Shown here piece after piece: positions 1 to 8,483 of a stretch of DNA of 64,000 nucleotides (position 1 is its first letter; every line of letters starts with the position of its first letter). Below the pieces are notes generated by a model. The model ran no database searches. It was not told the DNA's origin and worked only from the letters and a program-made list of their open reading frames with translations. Position numbers and translations under genes: made by a program. The stretch is from JBNKFV01 sp050289485 (GTDB lineage: Bacteria; Pseudomonadota; Gammaproteobacteria; Pseudomonadales; Cellvibrionaceae), in NCBI GenBank assembly GCA_050289485.1, contig JBNKFV010000015.1:186001-250000 (forward strand). The letters run 5' to 3'.

Positions 1-29
1 TGTTTATTGATTAAATTAAGGATGAGGTC

Positions 30-617
30 ATGTTTAAACGCATAACACTGTTAGTAACCATCTGTTTGTTTCTGTCAGCCTGTGGAATAAATAATATTCC
101 TACCTATGATGAGCAGGTTAAATCGGCCTGGTCGCAGGTGGAAAATCAATATCAACGCCGCTCCGATTTGGTGCCCAACTTGGTGGCGACGGTTAAAGGC
201 TATGCCAAACAGGAACGCGAAACTCTCACGGCGGTAACGGAAGCCAGGGCAAAAGTGTCGTCCATGCAAGTGGACTCCAATTTAATTAATGATCCGCAAA
301 AATTGCAGCAGTTTCAGCAGGCACAGCAACAGTTAAGTGGTGCATTAAGCCGTTTAATGGTTGTGGTAGAGCGCTATCCTGAGTTGAAGTCCAATCAAAA
401 TTTCTTAGCCCTGCAATCACAGCTGGAAGGTACTGAAAATCGCATTAGCGTTGCGCGGCGTGATTTTATTGCGGCTGTACAGCAATACAACACCGAGATT
501 CGAACTTTTCCCGGTAAAATATGGCATGGCATTTTGTATAGCGATATGCCCGTTCGTGACAACTATGAAGCAACGTCGGAAAACGCCGAAGCTGCGCCGG
601 AGGTGAAGTTTGATTAA
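30..617 (+). CDS. lemA: LemA family lipoprotein
   Basis: A 195-residue LemA-family protein, close to the family's usual size. A short basic N-terminus, a hydrophobic stretch and the lipobox LSAC (Cys18) predict a lipoprotein anchored in the cell envelope. The body is alpha-helical and carries the conserved LemA core (YDEQVKSAWSQVENQYQRR, then DLVPNLV). The biochemical role of LemA is not established; family members form helical bundles and commonly sit beside TPM-domain membrane proteins, as here. The next gene starts inside its last codons, so the three genes to 1991 look like one operon. The ATG at 30 follows an AAGGATGAGG ribosome site. Confidence 0.9.
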   Translation: MFKRITLLVTICLFLSACGINNIPTYDEQVKSAWSQVENQYQRRSDLVPNLVATVKGYAKQERETLTAVTEARAKVSSMQVDSNLINDPQKLQQFQQAQQQLSGALSRLMVVVERYPELKSNQNFLALQSQLEGTENRISVARRDFIAAVQQYNTEIRTFPGKIWHGILYSDMPVRDNYEATSENAEAAPEVKFD

Positions 618-1377
618 GGCTCTGCATTTGCCATCGCACCGTTCGCCAATAACGGCTTGGCAGCGGCTTGGGTTAGTTATTATTTTGAGCGTCAGTTTGC
701 TGGCGATTGCGAACAGTTATGCTGAACCGGCCTTTCCAGCGTTGACAGGTCGGGTTGTTGATGACGGGGCTTTTCTTTCGGCACCCGCAGAAACCCAGCT
801 TATCCAGCAATTGCAGACGCATGAAAACGCTACAGGTAATCAAATCGTTGTCGCCACCGTCAAGGATTTACAGGGTTATCCCATCGCGCAATTTGGTTAT
901 CAGTTAGGGCGTCATTGGGGAATTGGCGAGAAGGGCAAAAACAATGGTGTAATTCTATTGGTTGCCCGTGCAGAGCGTAAGATTCGCATTGAAGTGGGTT
1001 ATGGGTTAGAAGGGCTGCTGACCGATGCGATTAGCAGCAATATTATTCACACAGTGATAGAACCCGCGTTTAAAAAAGGTCAGTTTGAAAAAGGCATTGA
1101 TGCCGGGGTTAGTGCCATCATAGAGGCCTTGGGTGGCCAGTATGTTGTTAAACAACCGCGCAAATCGATTAAATCCAATAAATTTTGGCTGTTGATATTA
1201 TTGGTTCTATTTTTCTGGCCCATGGCTGGGTTGTTCCTTCCTGCTGCTGTATCCGGTTCCCGTTACCGAGGCGGTTTTGGCGGTGGTGGTGGGTTTGGTA
1301 GCGGTGGTTTTGGTGGCGGCGGCTTTAGTGGCGGCGGTGGCAGTTTTGGCGGTGGCGGTGCATCAGGGGGATGGTAA
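610..1377 (+). CDS. TPM-domain (YgcG-like) membrane protein with glycine-rich tail
   Basis: A 255-residue protein of the TPM domain family (YgcG/Psb32-like). It has an N-terminal signal or anchor (about residues 20-38), a TPM domain (about 43-165, including GRVVDDGAFLS and the EVGYGLEGLLTDA motif), a second membrane segment (about 191-213) and a Gly/Ser/Phe-rich C-terminal tail ending at the stop. This is the usual architecture of the LemA partner protein; some TPM domains have acid phosphatase activity, but the role here is unknown. The start is a TTG overlapping the end of lemA by 8 bp, which suggests translational coupling. The low-complexity tail is a common feature of the family, not a sign of decay. 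Confidence 0.87.
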   Translation: MIKALHLPSHRSPITAWQRLGLVIILSVSLLAIANSYAEPAFPALTGRVVDDGAFLSAPAETQLIQQLQTHENATGNQIVVATVKDLQGYPIAQFGYQLGRHWGIGEKGKNNGVILLVARAERKIRIEVGYGLEGLLTDAISSNIIHTVIEPAFKKGQFEKGIDAGVSAIIEALGGQYVVKQPRKSIKSNKFWLLILLVLFFWPMAGLFLPAAVSGSRYRGGFGGGGGFGSGGFGGGGFSGGGGSFGGGGASGGW

Positions 1378-1991
1378 TGGGAATAATAGCTGAGAAAGAT
1401 TTAACGGCGGTGAATGACGCAATTCAAGCCGTTGAAAAAAGTACGGATGCAGAGTTGGTTGCTGTACTGGCAACCCAGGCCGATGATTACCGTTATATTC
1501 CTACATTATGGGCCGCGCTTCTTGCATTGTTGGTTCCGGGTGGTGTGTGGTTGAGTGGCATGTGGTTGGAGACGTTGGACTTACTGGTATTACAGCTCTG
1601 CGTATTTGTTGTGCTTGCATTCGCTCTGCGAGTAAGGTTAGTTATGTTTCGTTTGGTCCCGCGCGCCGTTCGCCGTTGGCGAGCGGGAAACCTGGCGCGG
1701 CGGCAATTTTTAGAAAATAATTTACATCACACGGTATCTGAATCCGGCGTGCTGATTTTTATTGCTGAAGCCGAACGTTATGTGGAAATTATTGCTGACC
1801 GAGGCATTAATCAACATGTTACACAGGAGCAATGGCAAAGCATCGTTGATAACTTAACTGCGGCAATAAAACGCAATCAAACTCAAGCTGGTTTAATTGA
1901 GTGCATCGAAGCATGTGGCAAACTTCTAGCGCAGAATGTTCCGGCCACTACTGTTAAGAACGAATTACCGAATCACCTGATTGTTATTTAA
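1371..1991 (+). CDS. TPM-domain membrane protein, second copy
   Basis: A 206-residue protein whose N-terminal part (ITAVNDAIQAVEKS-type start, then ELVAVLATQADDY) matches the beginning of a TPM fold. It is interrupted by two hydrophobic segments (about residues 44-66 and 69-88), with the remainder of the fold after them (SGVLIFIAEAERYVEIIADRGI). This is the pattern of the shorter TPM protein that follows LemA and the glycine-rich TPM protein in many genomes. It overlaps the preceding gene by 7 bp; a second ATG at 1377 is possible. It is probably an inner-membrane protein of the same complex. Function unknown. Confidence 0.82.
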   Translation: MVMGIIAEKDLTAVNDAIQAVEKSTDAELVAVLATQADDYRYIPTLWAALLALLVPGGVWLSGMWLETLDLLVLQLCVFVVLAFALRVRLVMFRLVPRAVRRWRAGNLARRQFLENNLHHTVSESGVLIFIAEAERYVEIIADRGINQHVTQEQWQSIVDNLTAAIKRNQTQAGLIECIEACGKLLAQNVPATTVKNELPNHLIVI

Positions 1992-2055
1992 ATCTGGGGC
2001 GCTTCCGGATTTTTCATGGTGTAGCGTTGTTACTATTGGGTAGTGGCAGCGAGAT
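1992..2055. other. Short spacer, no feature seen
   Basis: A short spacer between the LemA/TPM operon and the gene fragment that follows. No terminator hairpin was found. The sequence just upstream of 2056 has no visible similarity to the corresponding part of the intact regulator gene, so the homologous block begins abruptly. Confidence 0.5.
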
Positions 2056-2213
2056 CTGGCTGATAAAAATCGGCAATTACAAACCTTGACCAGCGAATTG
2101 CAGTCGCAGATTGAGGCTCGACAGCAAGTTGAAGTGGCGCTGCGGCGTGCGGATGAAACGATTTCCAGTTTAACCAAAGCTGAGGCTCGCCGTTAGGCTA
2201 TTGAAGCATTTGT
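2056..2213 (+). pseudogene. Decayed fragment of a REC/sigma-54 response regulator gene
   Basis: These 158 bp match 8869-9026, the linker between the receiver and AAA+ domains of the intact regulator at 8484-9974. By direct reading there are 13 differences and no gaps. In the parent frame the fragment would encode LADKNRQLQTLTSELQSQ and onward, then hits TAG where the intact gene has TGG. Ten of the 13 changes are synonymous; the others are Ile to Thr, Trp to stop and Gly to Ala. That bias suggests the fragment came from a paralogue that evolved under selection before being broken. Neither the receiver domain nor the ATPase is present. Confidence 0.9.
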
Positions 2214-2284
2214 GTGCAACGTGGCTAAAACAGCCACCAAAAGGGTGCAAGAGTACATTGCAGGTACCCATGGTGGCGTGCTTC

Positions 2285-2641
2285 TTAAGAGTAAATCACT
2301 TGTCCCCGATAAATGCGTTGGGTGGCTTTTTTCTTGATCGTTTCTGTCTGGTCCGACGGGTTGGTTACCGACACTTGCGAAATCTGGCCGCGATACACGT
2401 GGGTGTTATGCTTTTGCTCTGGCTGCGTATTGGTCTGCAGGGCTTGAATCCAGGGTTCTCCTGCATGTTCAAACAAAGCCTTTATCAATGCGTTGGTGAC
2501 GGTATCTTTGTTGGTGTGGTAATAGTTAAGAAGTTCGTTAAATAGCTCCGGGTTTGCCAGCTTTACCGCAGGTTTCAGGTCAGACGGCGCGCGCCGTCTA
2601 ACTTCCTTGACCAGATCGATCATGGCTTTGTCGAAGTGCAT
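2285..2641 (-). CDS. Hypothetical protein with C-terminal YRGQ motifs
   Basis: A 118-residue protein that I do not recognise. The N-terminal two-thirds is helical and charged (MHFDKAMIDLVKEVRRRAP, then LANPELFNELLNYYH). The C-terminal third carries two similar short motifs, VYRGQISQ and IYRGQVIYS. There is no signal peptide or membrane segment. The ATG at 2641 follows AGAGGAAA, a reasonable ribosome site, and codon use looks coding. It stands alone between a pseudogene fragment and a signalling operon. It is most likely a small soluble protein of narrow distribution. Confidence 0.6.
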   Translation of the reverse strand: MHFDKAMIDLVKEVRRRAPSDLKPAVKLANPELFNELLNYYHTNKDTVTNALIKALFEHAGEPWIQALQTNTQPEQKHNTHVYRGQISQVSVTNPSDQTETIKKKATQRIYRGQVIYS

Positions 2642-3098
2642 GGTATTTTCCTCTGTAGTTATAGTCCACCCTGACGTTATCGCTCCTTTTGCTCTCTGTT
2701 GTCAGCAAAGTAGTGCAGGAACCATGCCTACTTGAATAAACCACGGTGAGATTCACAAACTGTACCGGCGGCGTGGTACAACTACCTTCTGCAAGCTGGT
2801 GCTGCTTTGTGTTTGTGCCCCGAAGCCATGCCCTGAGAGCGTGAGAACAAACGGCCAAAAAGTGCTTTATGGTTTGTCTTCGTTCATCCAGGATAAGGTC
2901 GTGCTAGAAAGTTTCGCTACCCCTAAATGCTAGAAATGGTGTATTTTTGCAGTCATATCATCAACGAAGTCCCGCAAGTTATTACGGTCTGAAAGTTGAA
3001 CAATTATCATCGTCATGAATGGCGACCAACGTGAGGCTTTACGGTAAGGCCTGCCTTGTTTAAGTTAACGGGATAGTAGTGAGCTTCCTTATAAATGA
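2642..3098. other. Intergenic region without a convincing gene
   Basis: About 450 bp between two minus-strand genes. A reading frame on the minus strand (2598-2858) overlaps the gene above, has no ribosome site and a Ser/Cys/Arg-rich composition, so I do not count it. The region should hold the promoter of the 2285-2641 gene and the 3' end of the histidine-kinase transcript, but no clear hairpin terminator was identified. Confidence 0.5.
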
Positions 3099-4658
3099 TT
3101 AATAACTCTTATAGAAAGTTTTTAGCCACTCACTTAATCCTTGAAATTGATAGTGCCGCAGGTAAATAGAGAGTTCTTCACAAAACGGTGTAAGGCTTTC
3201 TTGCTGTTCCAGTATTTTTAGCGCTGCGCGCAGCTTCAGTATGTCGTGGCGTTCTGCCAGTTCAGTCAATTGTATCAAGGTGTTATCGTCGGGTGGGTTG
3301 ATCACTCTATTTTCTGTTTTTTCGACATTCTTATGGCTTGTTCCAGTGGGTAAGCGTAGTTCAAACCAAAAATGACTACCGTGTTGCGGTTTGCTTTCTA
3401 CATGTAGTGTGGAGTTCATTTGTTTGAGAATGCGTTGGGTAATGGAAAGCCCTAGCCCACTGCCTTCAGCTTTGGTCTTTTTGTTTTCCAATTGTACAAA
3501 TGGCATAAAGATTTGCTGCAAGTCAGTCTTGGCAATACCTATACCGCTGTCACGTATGTGAAAGCTAATTTGAGCCTGCTGTTTTGCCATTGGTCTGCAA
3601 TTCACAATAAACTGTACTCGACCAGTGTCTGTAAACTTGACGGCATTGTTAAGTAGATTGAGTAAAACCTGTCGAAGTCGCTTCTCATCGGCATAAATGC
3701 TGTCGGGTAACGAGGTGTCTGGCAGGTAATCAAAAACAATGTTTTTCATTTTTGCACTGACACGGTTCATTTCAACCAGGTTATTTAAAAAGCTACCCAG
3801 TGGAAATTGTTCTGGATACAACGTGAGTGTATGTTCTGTGCCACGCGAAAAATCGAGTATATCGTTGATCATCAGTAGTAGGTGGTTAGCGCTGCGATCA
3901 ATGGTATTCATACCAGTTTTGACATCTTGTTTGAGTTCTGCGTTATTTTTATACAGTTGTGCGTAACCAAGAATAGCATTTAGCGGGGTGCGTAGTTCGT
4001 GGGTAATGTTGGCCATAAAGCGGGTTTTGGCCCGGTCTGAGGTTTCAACTGCCTGTTTGGCGCGGTTAATACGATGGAAAAGTGCGATAACGACGGCCCA
4101 TACGACCAAAACCAACGTCACAATAATAATCGCGTTGATGTACAGTGGAGATTGAATGTCGGCAATCATTTTTTGCAGATAACGATCACTGACAATGATG
4201 TCGGCAATGCCCAGCAATATTGTATCGTCACTGAGTAATGGCAGTGTGAAGTGAAAGCAGTTTTCGCAGCGGGTAATTCCTTCTTTAAAATTCAGGCTGT
4301 TTTCTGCAACGTCAATCTGGTTATAGTCTATCTGCAAGGCAATACCGAGAATCATGTGACCGCCAATAGCCGGATCCTCAACCAGAAGCAGTTCTTGCAG
4401 GCTGTTATAAAGACTGCTGGATAGCTTGTCTGGCTGGCTAGATTGCAGTGCAACACTTAAGCGCTCAATTTGCGATGTGGCAAGAACCTGTGCTTGTGTT
4501 TTGGCTGCTAAATACAGGCGCGGCTGTAAACTATTTTCCCAGTAACTGATAGATGAAAAGACACAAAACAGTAAAAGAGCGATAAAAATGATGGATATTA
4601 CGCAATAGCTGGTCAACAGATAGCGTATACCATTTTTCCAGTGAGATAGCTTATTCAT
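3099..4658 (-). CDS. Membrane sensor histidine kinase with CxxC-containing periplasmic domain
   Basis: A 519-residue sensor kinase. TM1 (about 14-36) and TM2 (about 173-194) enclose a periplasmic domain containing a CENCFH motif. The cytoplasmic part has a HisKA domain (His in FMANITHELRTPLNAILGY, about residue 218) and a HATPase_c domain with N (LLNLLNNAVKF), G1 (HIRDSGIGI) and G2 (GSGLGLSI) boxes. After the ATPase comes a helical tail of about 70 residues of the kind that usually follows the receiver in hybrid kinases, but no receiver is present. The gene overlaps the upstream periplasmic-protein gene by 8 bp and ends the operon that starts with the TonB-dependent receptor. The nearby REC-GGDEF and REC-sigma-54 proteins are possible partners (inference). 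Confidence 0.9.
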   Translation of the reverse strand: MNKLSHWKNGIRYLLTSYCVISIIFIALLLFCVFSSISYWENSLQPRLYLAAKTQAQVLATSQIERLSVALQSSQPDKLSSSLYNSLQELLLVEDPAIGGHMILGIALQIDYNQIDVAENSLNFKEGITRCENCFHFTLPLLSDDTILLGIADIIVSDRYLQKMIADIQSPLYINAIIIVTLVLVVWAVVIALFHRINRAKQAVETSDRAKTRFMANITHELRTPLNAILGYAQLYKNNAELKQDVKTGMNTIDRSANHLLLMINDILDFSRGTEHTLTLYPEQFPLGSFLNNLVEMNRVSAKMKNIVFDYLPDTSLPDSIYADEKRLRQVLLNLLNNAVKFTDTGRVQFIVNCRPMAKQQAQISFHIRDSGIGIAKTDLQQIFMPFVQLENKKTKAEGSGLGLSITQRILKQMNSTLHVESKPQHGSHFWFELRLPTGTSHKNVEKTENRVINPPDDNTLIQLTELAERHDILKLRAALKILEQQESLTPFCEELSIYLRHYQFQGLSEWLKTFYKSY

Positions 4659-5253
4659 AAAGTTTTGCCGTTCTCACATAAAAGTCGTTTATTTTAAAAT
4701 TGCTTGTATTAAGCGTGGTTTGGTTTAACAGGGGCTTGATTGTCGCTTCTACCGACACACCGGCGAGTACGCCTTTTTCAACGTCGCCGGCAAAAGGCGA
4801 AAATAGCAGGATACGGTGCTGCTTGCAGTATGTCAGTAGTTGCAACAACTCATGCTGATTGAGCTGCTGAGTAATGAAGATGGCCGCTGGTGGTGTGTTA
4901 CTGCGCAACTGAGTATCCAGCGGCACGGTAGTAATATTGGTTGACAGATTTTTGAGCGTGGAAAAATCATCTGCCAGACTCGACTGCATTTTTTGCGCAC
5001 TGAAACTATCGTTCGCGTAAATAAGGTGCACAAGAAATTTACCGTTATGATCGAGTTTGTCTTGCTGCTCGAGATCGGCGGCAATCAGCATACGAAAAAG
5101 CTTTAAACCGACATGCACACGGCGGTCGCTGAACGTGTCAGCAACGAGACTGGTAGATACCATCGTAAACATCGATACACTGATGATGACTATGGTATGA
5201 ATAAGTATTCGCAGGGTTTTCCTTGCCCGGCAAACACGCAATGTGTACATCAT
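4651..5253 (-). CDS. Periplasmic sensor-type protein, YfiR/DUF4154-like
   Basis: A 200-residue protein with an N-terminal signal segment (about residues 14-38, ending TSLVADT) and a secreted alpha/beta domain. The C-terminal pattern (RILLFSPFAGDVEKGVLAGV, then IKPLLN and FKINDFYVRTAKLYE) resembles the YfiR/DUF4154 family. Members of that family are periplasmic and modulate membrane signalling proteins, and they often sit between a TonB-dependent receptor and a histidine kinase, as here. The start codon directly follows the stop of the receptor gene (TAAATG), and the end overlaps the kinase gene. I infer that it relays an envelope signal to the kinase. The family assignment is tentative. Confidence 0.6.
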   Translation of the reverse strand: MMYTLRVCRARKTLRILIHTIVIISVSMFTMVSTSLVADTFSDRRVHVGLKLFRMLIAADLEQQDKLDHNGKFLVHLIYANDSFSAQKMQSSLADDFSTLKNLSTNITTVPLDTQLRSNTPPAAIFITQQLNQHELLQLLTYCKQHRILLFSPFAGDVEKGVLAGVSVEATIKPLLNQTTLNTSNFKINDFYVRTAKLYE

Positions 5254-7302
5254 TTAATACTCGTAGCTGATTCTCATCCAGAGCGTTCTTTCGCCGTCAA
5301 CTAAACCCTTTGGATACTGATTGGGATTAGGCGTAGTACGGTGTTGCTTGTCCAGCAAATTACGCACACCAGTACTTAATTGCAGTGCGGCCACACCAAA
5401 GCTGTTAGGGAACGTTATCGCATAATCGAGGGTGTTGTAGCCTGAAAAATAGGCGCTATTTTGCAGCCGGTTGTTAATTGTTGCCCAACCGCTTTGTTTA
5501 CCCACATGTTTGAGCGTGATGTTATGTTGGCCCCATGTGTCGCTTTGCCATTGTATGCCGGTTTCACCCAGCCAATTAACCACGCCGGACGGTGTAGCGT
5601 CTGGCATGGCTCTATCTTCCACATCTACATAGCTGGCATTGGCATACCATTTCCAGTTGCGTCCAACCTGTTGTTGCCATTCGGCTTCGGCGCCGGTAGT
5701 GCGCAAATCACCAAAGTTGCGCCAGAGGGGCGGAGAACCAGGTCGCAAATAAAATTCCAATACGTCTTTTACGTTGGTGGCAAAGGCCGTCAGACGAAGA
5801 TTTTGTGTGGCGCCGTGGTAAATATAGGAAATTTCACGAGACGATAGACGTTCTTCTTTCAGGTTGTTAGAGCGCATAGCTCCCGGATAGCTGTTGCCGC
5901 CCGGTGATCCCTGTTCCAGCGTTGGTGGACGAAATGATTCAGAGTATTGCGCCTTTAAAATCTGTGTATTGGTAAATTGCCAGACGGCTGCAAGTCGCGG
6001 TGTGGTATAAGTGCTGCTACTGTAATGGTCAACACGAAAGCCTGCGGTAAGCTGTATGTTATCAGCAATCTGCCATTGGTCCTGCAGGGCCCAATAGGTG
6101 AGATTACGACGCGCATCTTGTGCAACCAGCGCGCTATCATCCGCCAGTTGCATGGCAGGTTGGCCTTCAATACGGTTAAAGCGCTTTGAATCAGTGACTT
6201 CTACATGGCTGTAGCCTAGTTGAGAATACAATTGGTGGTTTTTTTTGAATTGCCAATGCCATTCGGTTTGCAGCTGTTGGGATAACTCAGCATTGCTGTC
6301 TTGCCGATACATAGTGACGAGAATAGGGCCGTCAGTAAAAGGTGGATTAACACCTCGTGGAATGGGTAAATACTCACCAATTTCAATATCACTATGTTGC
6401 AAATGATATTGGGTATTCATTTGCAGGTTTTCCGCCAGTTGCCACTCGTGTTTCAAGGTGAGAGAGTTGTATTTCTCTACATGAGGTGCCGTATTATCAC
6501 CCAGATTGGCCGTTGCCCCATGGCCGGCACCGCGTTTAATATGGTTATGTGTGATGGCCATTGAAAGCTTTTTATACTGGGTATTGAGTACAAACAGCTC
6601 GCCTTTTTCCTGGTCGTGCACTTGTGCAGGATAGAAGCCAAGACCGTTTAATGAAAAATTGTCGGCAGCCGCAGGCAACCCGCTAGCCTGTTCATCCCAT
6701 GCTGCAGCATTAATTTGTATGCTGCCGTTTTCCCAGTTTTTGTAGTAGCTGCCATCAATCGTAGTGTGCTGGTGATTACCCAGTTCCAAGCCAACGGATG
6801 TGTCATCGCGCAAAATAATATTGACCACTGCCGATAATGCATATTCCCCATAGATAACTGAGCCAGGCCCGCGAATGACTTCGATACGATCTATCTGACG
6901 CAGAGGCAGCCTTTTGGCCCAATCAGCGGAACTGTCAATCGCGCGGTTTACGCTGACGCCATTGATCAGTATTTTCAGGTTGGTGCCTCGCAATGTGGCT
7001 CCAATGCCTCGAACAATGGTGACTTCATCACCACGGTTGTTAACGGTGCTGTAAAATCCGGCTACGCTGTTTAACGCCTCGCTCACTGTGCGTAAACCAC
7101 GTGCCAGCAATTGGTCGCTATGCAGTACGGTGACCATACCGGGCACAAAATCGGCATTCATTTTTTGTTGCGTGGCAACGGCCGTTTCTTCGGCAAGCAG
7201 CGCCTGCAGCTCATCGTCAAAACTGGCATGCACAGCAGGTGTAGTAAATAGTGTAAAGGGAAGGCAGTAAGCTAGCTTCCTCGCGACTGCGTTATTAGTC
7301 AT
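5254..7302 (-). CDS. TonB-dependent outer-membrane receptor
   Basis: A 682-residue receptor. Signal peptide (about 1-26, cleavage near VHA), a plug domain (about 55-165, with GFYSTVNNRGDEVTIVRGIG and IDRIEVIRGPGSVIYGEYAL), then a 22-strand-type barrel ending in an aromatic residue (RISYEY), as expected for outer-membrane insertion. The plug and barrel resemble siderophore/vitamin receptors, but the ligand cannot be read from the sequence. It is the first gene of an operon with a periplasmic sensor-like protein and a histidine kinase. Such receptors can act as transporters or mainly as sensors; the context favours a ligand-sensing role (inference). Confidence 0.92.
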   Translation of the reverse strand: MTNNAVARKLAYCLPFTLFTTPAVHASFDDELQALLAEETAVATQQKMNADFVPGMVTVLHSDQLLARGLRTVSEALNSVAGFYSTVNNRGDEVTIVRGIGATLRGTNLKILINGVSVNRAIDSSADWAKRLPLRQIDRIEVIRGPGSVIYGEYALSAVVNIILRDDTSVGLELGNHQHTTIDGSYYKNWENGSIQINAAAWDEQASGLPAAADNFSLNGLGFYPAQVHDQEKGELFVLNTQYKKLSMAITHNHIKRGAGHGATANLGDNTAPHVEKYNSLTLKHEWQLAENLQMNTQYHLQHSDIEIGEYLPIPRGVNPPFTDGPILVTMYRQDSNAELSQQLQTEWHWQFKKNHQLYSQLGYSHVEVTDSKRFNRIEGQPAMQLADDSALVAQDARRNLTYWALQDQWQIADNIQLTAGFRVDHYSSSTYTTPRLAAVWQFTNTQILKAQYSESFRPPTLEQGSPGGNSYPGAMRSNNLKEERLSSREISYIYHGATQNLRLTAFATNVKDVLEFYLRPGSPPLWRNFGDLRTTGAEAEWQQQVGRNWKWYANASYVDVEDRAMPDATPSGVVNWLGETGIQWQSDTWGQHNITLKHVGKQSGWATINNRLQNSAYFSGYNTLDYAITFPNSFGVAALQLSTGVRNLLDKQHRTTPNPNQYPKGLVDGERTLWMRISYEY

Positions 7303-7369
7303 AACGTAAACTCTTGCTCAACATATTGGTGTTTTACTTTGTGTTTTTACTTTTTGTATTAGGGGAGTA

Positions 7370-8314
7370 TTAACATCCATTATATAGGCCGCCCCGAGCC
7401 TGATTTCTTCCCTGGTGTTTTGCCTGGTACAGAAACAAGTCTGCGCATTTTAGCAAATTGGTATTGGTGCATAGACTACTATGGCCGCTGGCCCAGCCTA
7501 CGCTGATACTCACATAACGCGACGCCGACGAATAGGCATGTTGTAGGCGTAAATCGCGCACTGTGTTACAGAGTTTTTCGGCCATTACTCTGCATTGCGC
7601 TGCTTGAACGCCTGGCAGCATACCGATAAATTCCTCGCCACCATAGCGTGCGAGTAAATCTGATGGGCGCTTAAAAACACTATTTAACGCCCTGGCGACC
7701 ATACGTAGGCAATCATCGCCCGCGTTGTGGCCATAGTTGTCGTTGTAGGCTTTGAAGTGGTCGATATCAATCATGATGTAGGAAATGTCGTTATCGTCGC
7801 GCTGGGCACGAGCCCATTCTCGCCGTTGGCATATTTCAAAGTGTCCACGATTGGCAACGCCGGTTAAAAAGTCCATGCAGGCCAGTTTTTCCAGCATATC
7901 GCTTTTGCGCTTAAGTGCGAGGTGATTGCGTAACCGCGCTTTCAATATGGGCAGTGAGAAAGGTTTGCTGATGTAATCGACTGCCCCGATAGTGAGGCCA
8001 TATTCCACACTTTTTTCGTTGTCTTGAGCACTTAAAAATACAATGGGTATATCGCGGGTGGTGATATCGCACTTCAGTCGTTCACAGACGGTATAGCCGT
8101 CTATATCCGGCATCATCACGTCCAGCAGTATCAGATCGGGCTTGGTGCGCCGGGCCAGGGCCAAGCCTTCTTCACCCGAGGTGGCGACGAGTAGATCCAG
8201 ATTCTCATTTTGCAGCTGTTCAATCAGTACGTCGAGGTTGTCGGTCACGTCGTCGACCAAAAGAACCCGGAATTGGTCATCCTGACAATCGTCTTGGTGA
8301 AGGTTGGCTAACAT
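7370..8314 (-). CDS. Response regulator with GGDEF domain (diguanylate cyclase)
   Basis: A 314-residue REC-GGDEF protein. The receiver (about 15-135) has the acidic pocket VDD and phosphoacceptor Asp65 (LILLDVMMPDIDG). The GGDEF domain (about 150-310) has the active-site motif GGEEF and, upstream, the RPSD inhibitory site in the PleD-like arrangement. It should make c-di-GMP when phosphorylated and be subject to product inhibition. The ATG at 8314 follows a GAGGA ribosome site. A sigma-54-type promoter lies 40-55 bp upstream, and the divergent neighbour is a sigma-54 response regulator, the likely activator of this gene (inference). Confidence 0.93.
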   Translation of the reverse strand: MLANLHQDDCQDDQFRVLLVDDVTDNLDVLIEQLQNENLDLLVATSGEEGLALARRTKPDLILLDVMMPDIDGYTVCERLKCDITTRDIPIVFLSAQDNEKSVEYGLTIGAVDYISKPFSLPILKARLRNHLALKRKSDMLEKLACMDFLTGVANRGHFEICQRREWARAQRDDNDISYIMIDIDHFKAYNDNYGHNAGDDCLRMVARALNSVFKRPSDLLARYGGEEFIGMLPGVQAAQCRVMAEKLCNTVRDLRLQHAYSSASRYVSISVGWASGHSSLCTNTNLLKCADLFLYQAKHQGRNQARGGLYNGC

Positions 8315-8352
8315 GGTATTCCTCGTACTTAGTCGTCATTATCTTTAGTTAC

Positions 8353-8368
8353 TGCAATTGGCTTGCCA
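8353..8368 (-). promoter_or_regulatory. Sigma-54 promoter of the diguanylate cyclase gene
   Basis: On the minus strand this reads TGGCAAGCCAATTGCA. It has the invariant GG (-24) and GC (-12) with the correct spacing, and differs from TGGCAC-N5-TTGCA at one base. Transcription would start near 8342, giving a leader of about 28 nt before the ATG at 8314. Confidence 0.7.
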
Positions 8369-8412
8369 GCTTTAAGTTCTATTAAAATCAATGAGTTATA
8401 TAAAAGATGCAT

Positions 8413-8458
8413 TAAGCGGTCGCTTATAGCTGTAAAAAATCCCCTATAGGCGCTTATA
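8413..8458. promoter_or_regulatory. Palindromic upstream sites between the cyclase and sigma-54 regulator genes
   Basis: A perfect 14-bp palindrome, TAAGCGGTCGCTTA (8413-8426), is followed by a direct repeat of CGCTTATA (8421-8428 and 8451-8458, 30 bp apart). The palindrome lies about 70-85 bp upstream of the predicted start of the sigma-54 transcript. This is the normal range for an enhancer-binding protein, so it may be the site for the regulator encoded at 8484. Confidence 0.55.
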
Positions 8459-8483
8459 CTGTAGGCTTATTAAGAGGACCGTT

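Noticed and set aside
1260..1377. The glycine-rich DNA repeat as a microsatellite or decayed region.
   Set aside because: It is the in-frame glycine-rich tail typical of TPM-domain partners of LemA.
2598..2858. An 86-codon minus-strand frame upstream of the 2285-2641 gene.
   Set aside because: It overlaps the start of the better gene, lacks a ribosome site and has a composition unlike a folded protein.
4250..4290. Haem-binding cytochrome c motif in the kinase periplasmic domain.
   Set aside because: The sequence is C-x2-C-x-H (CENCFH), not C-x2-C-H, so covalent haem attachment is not supported.
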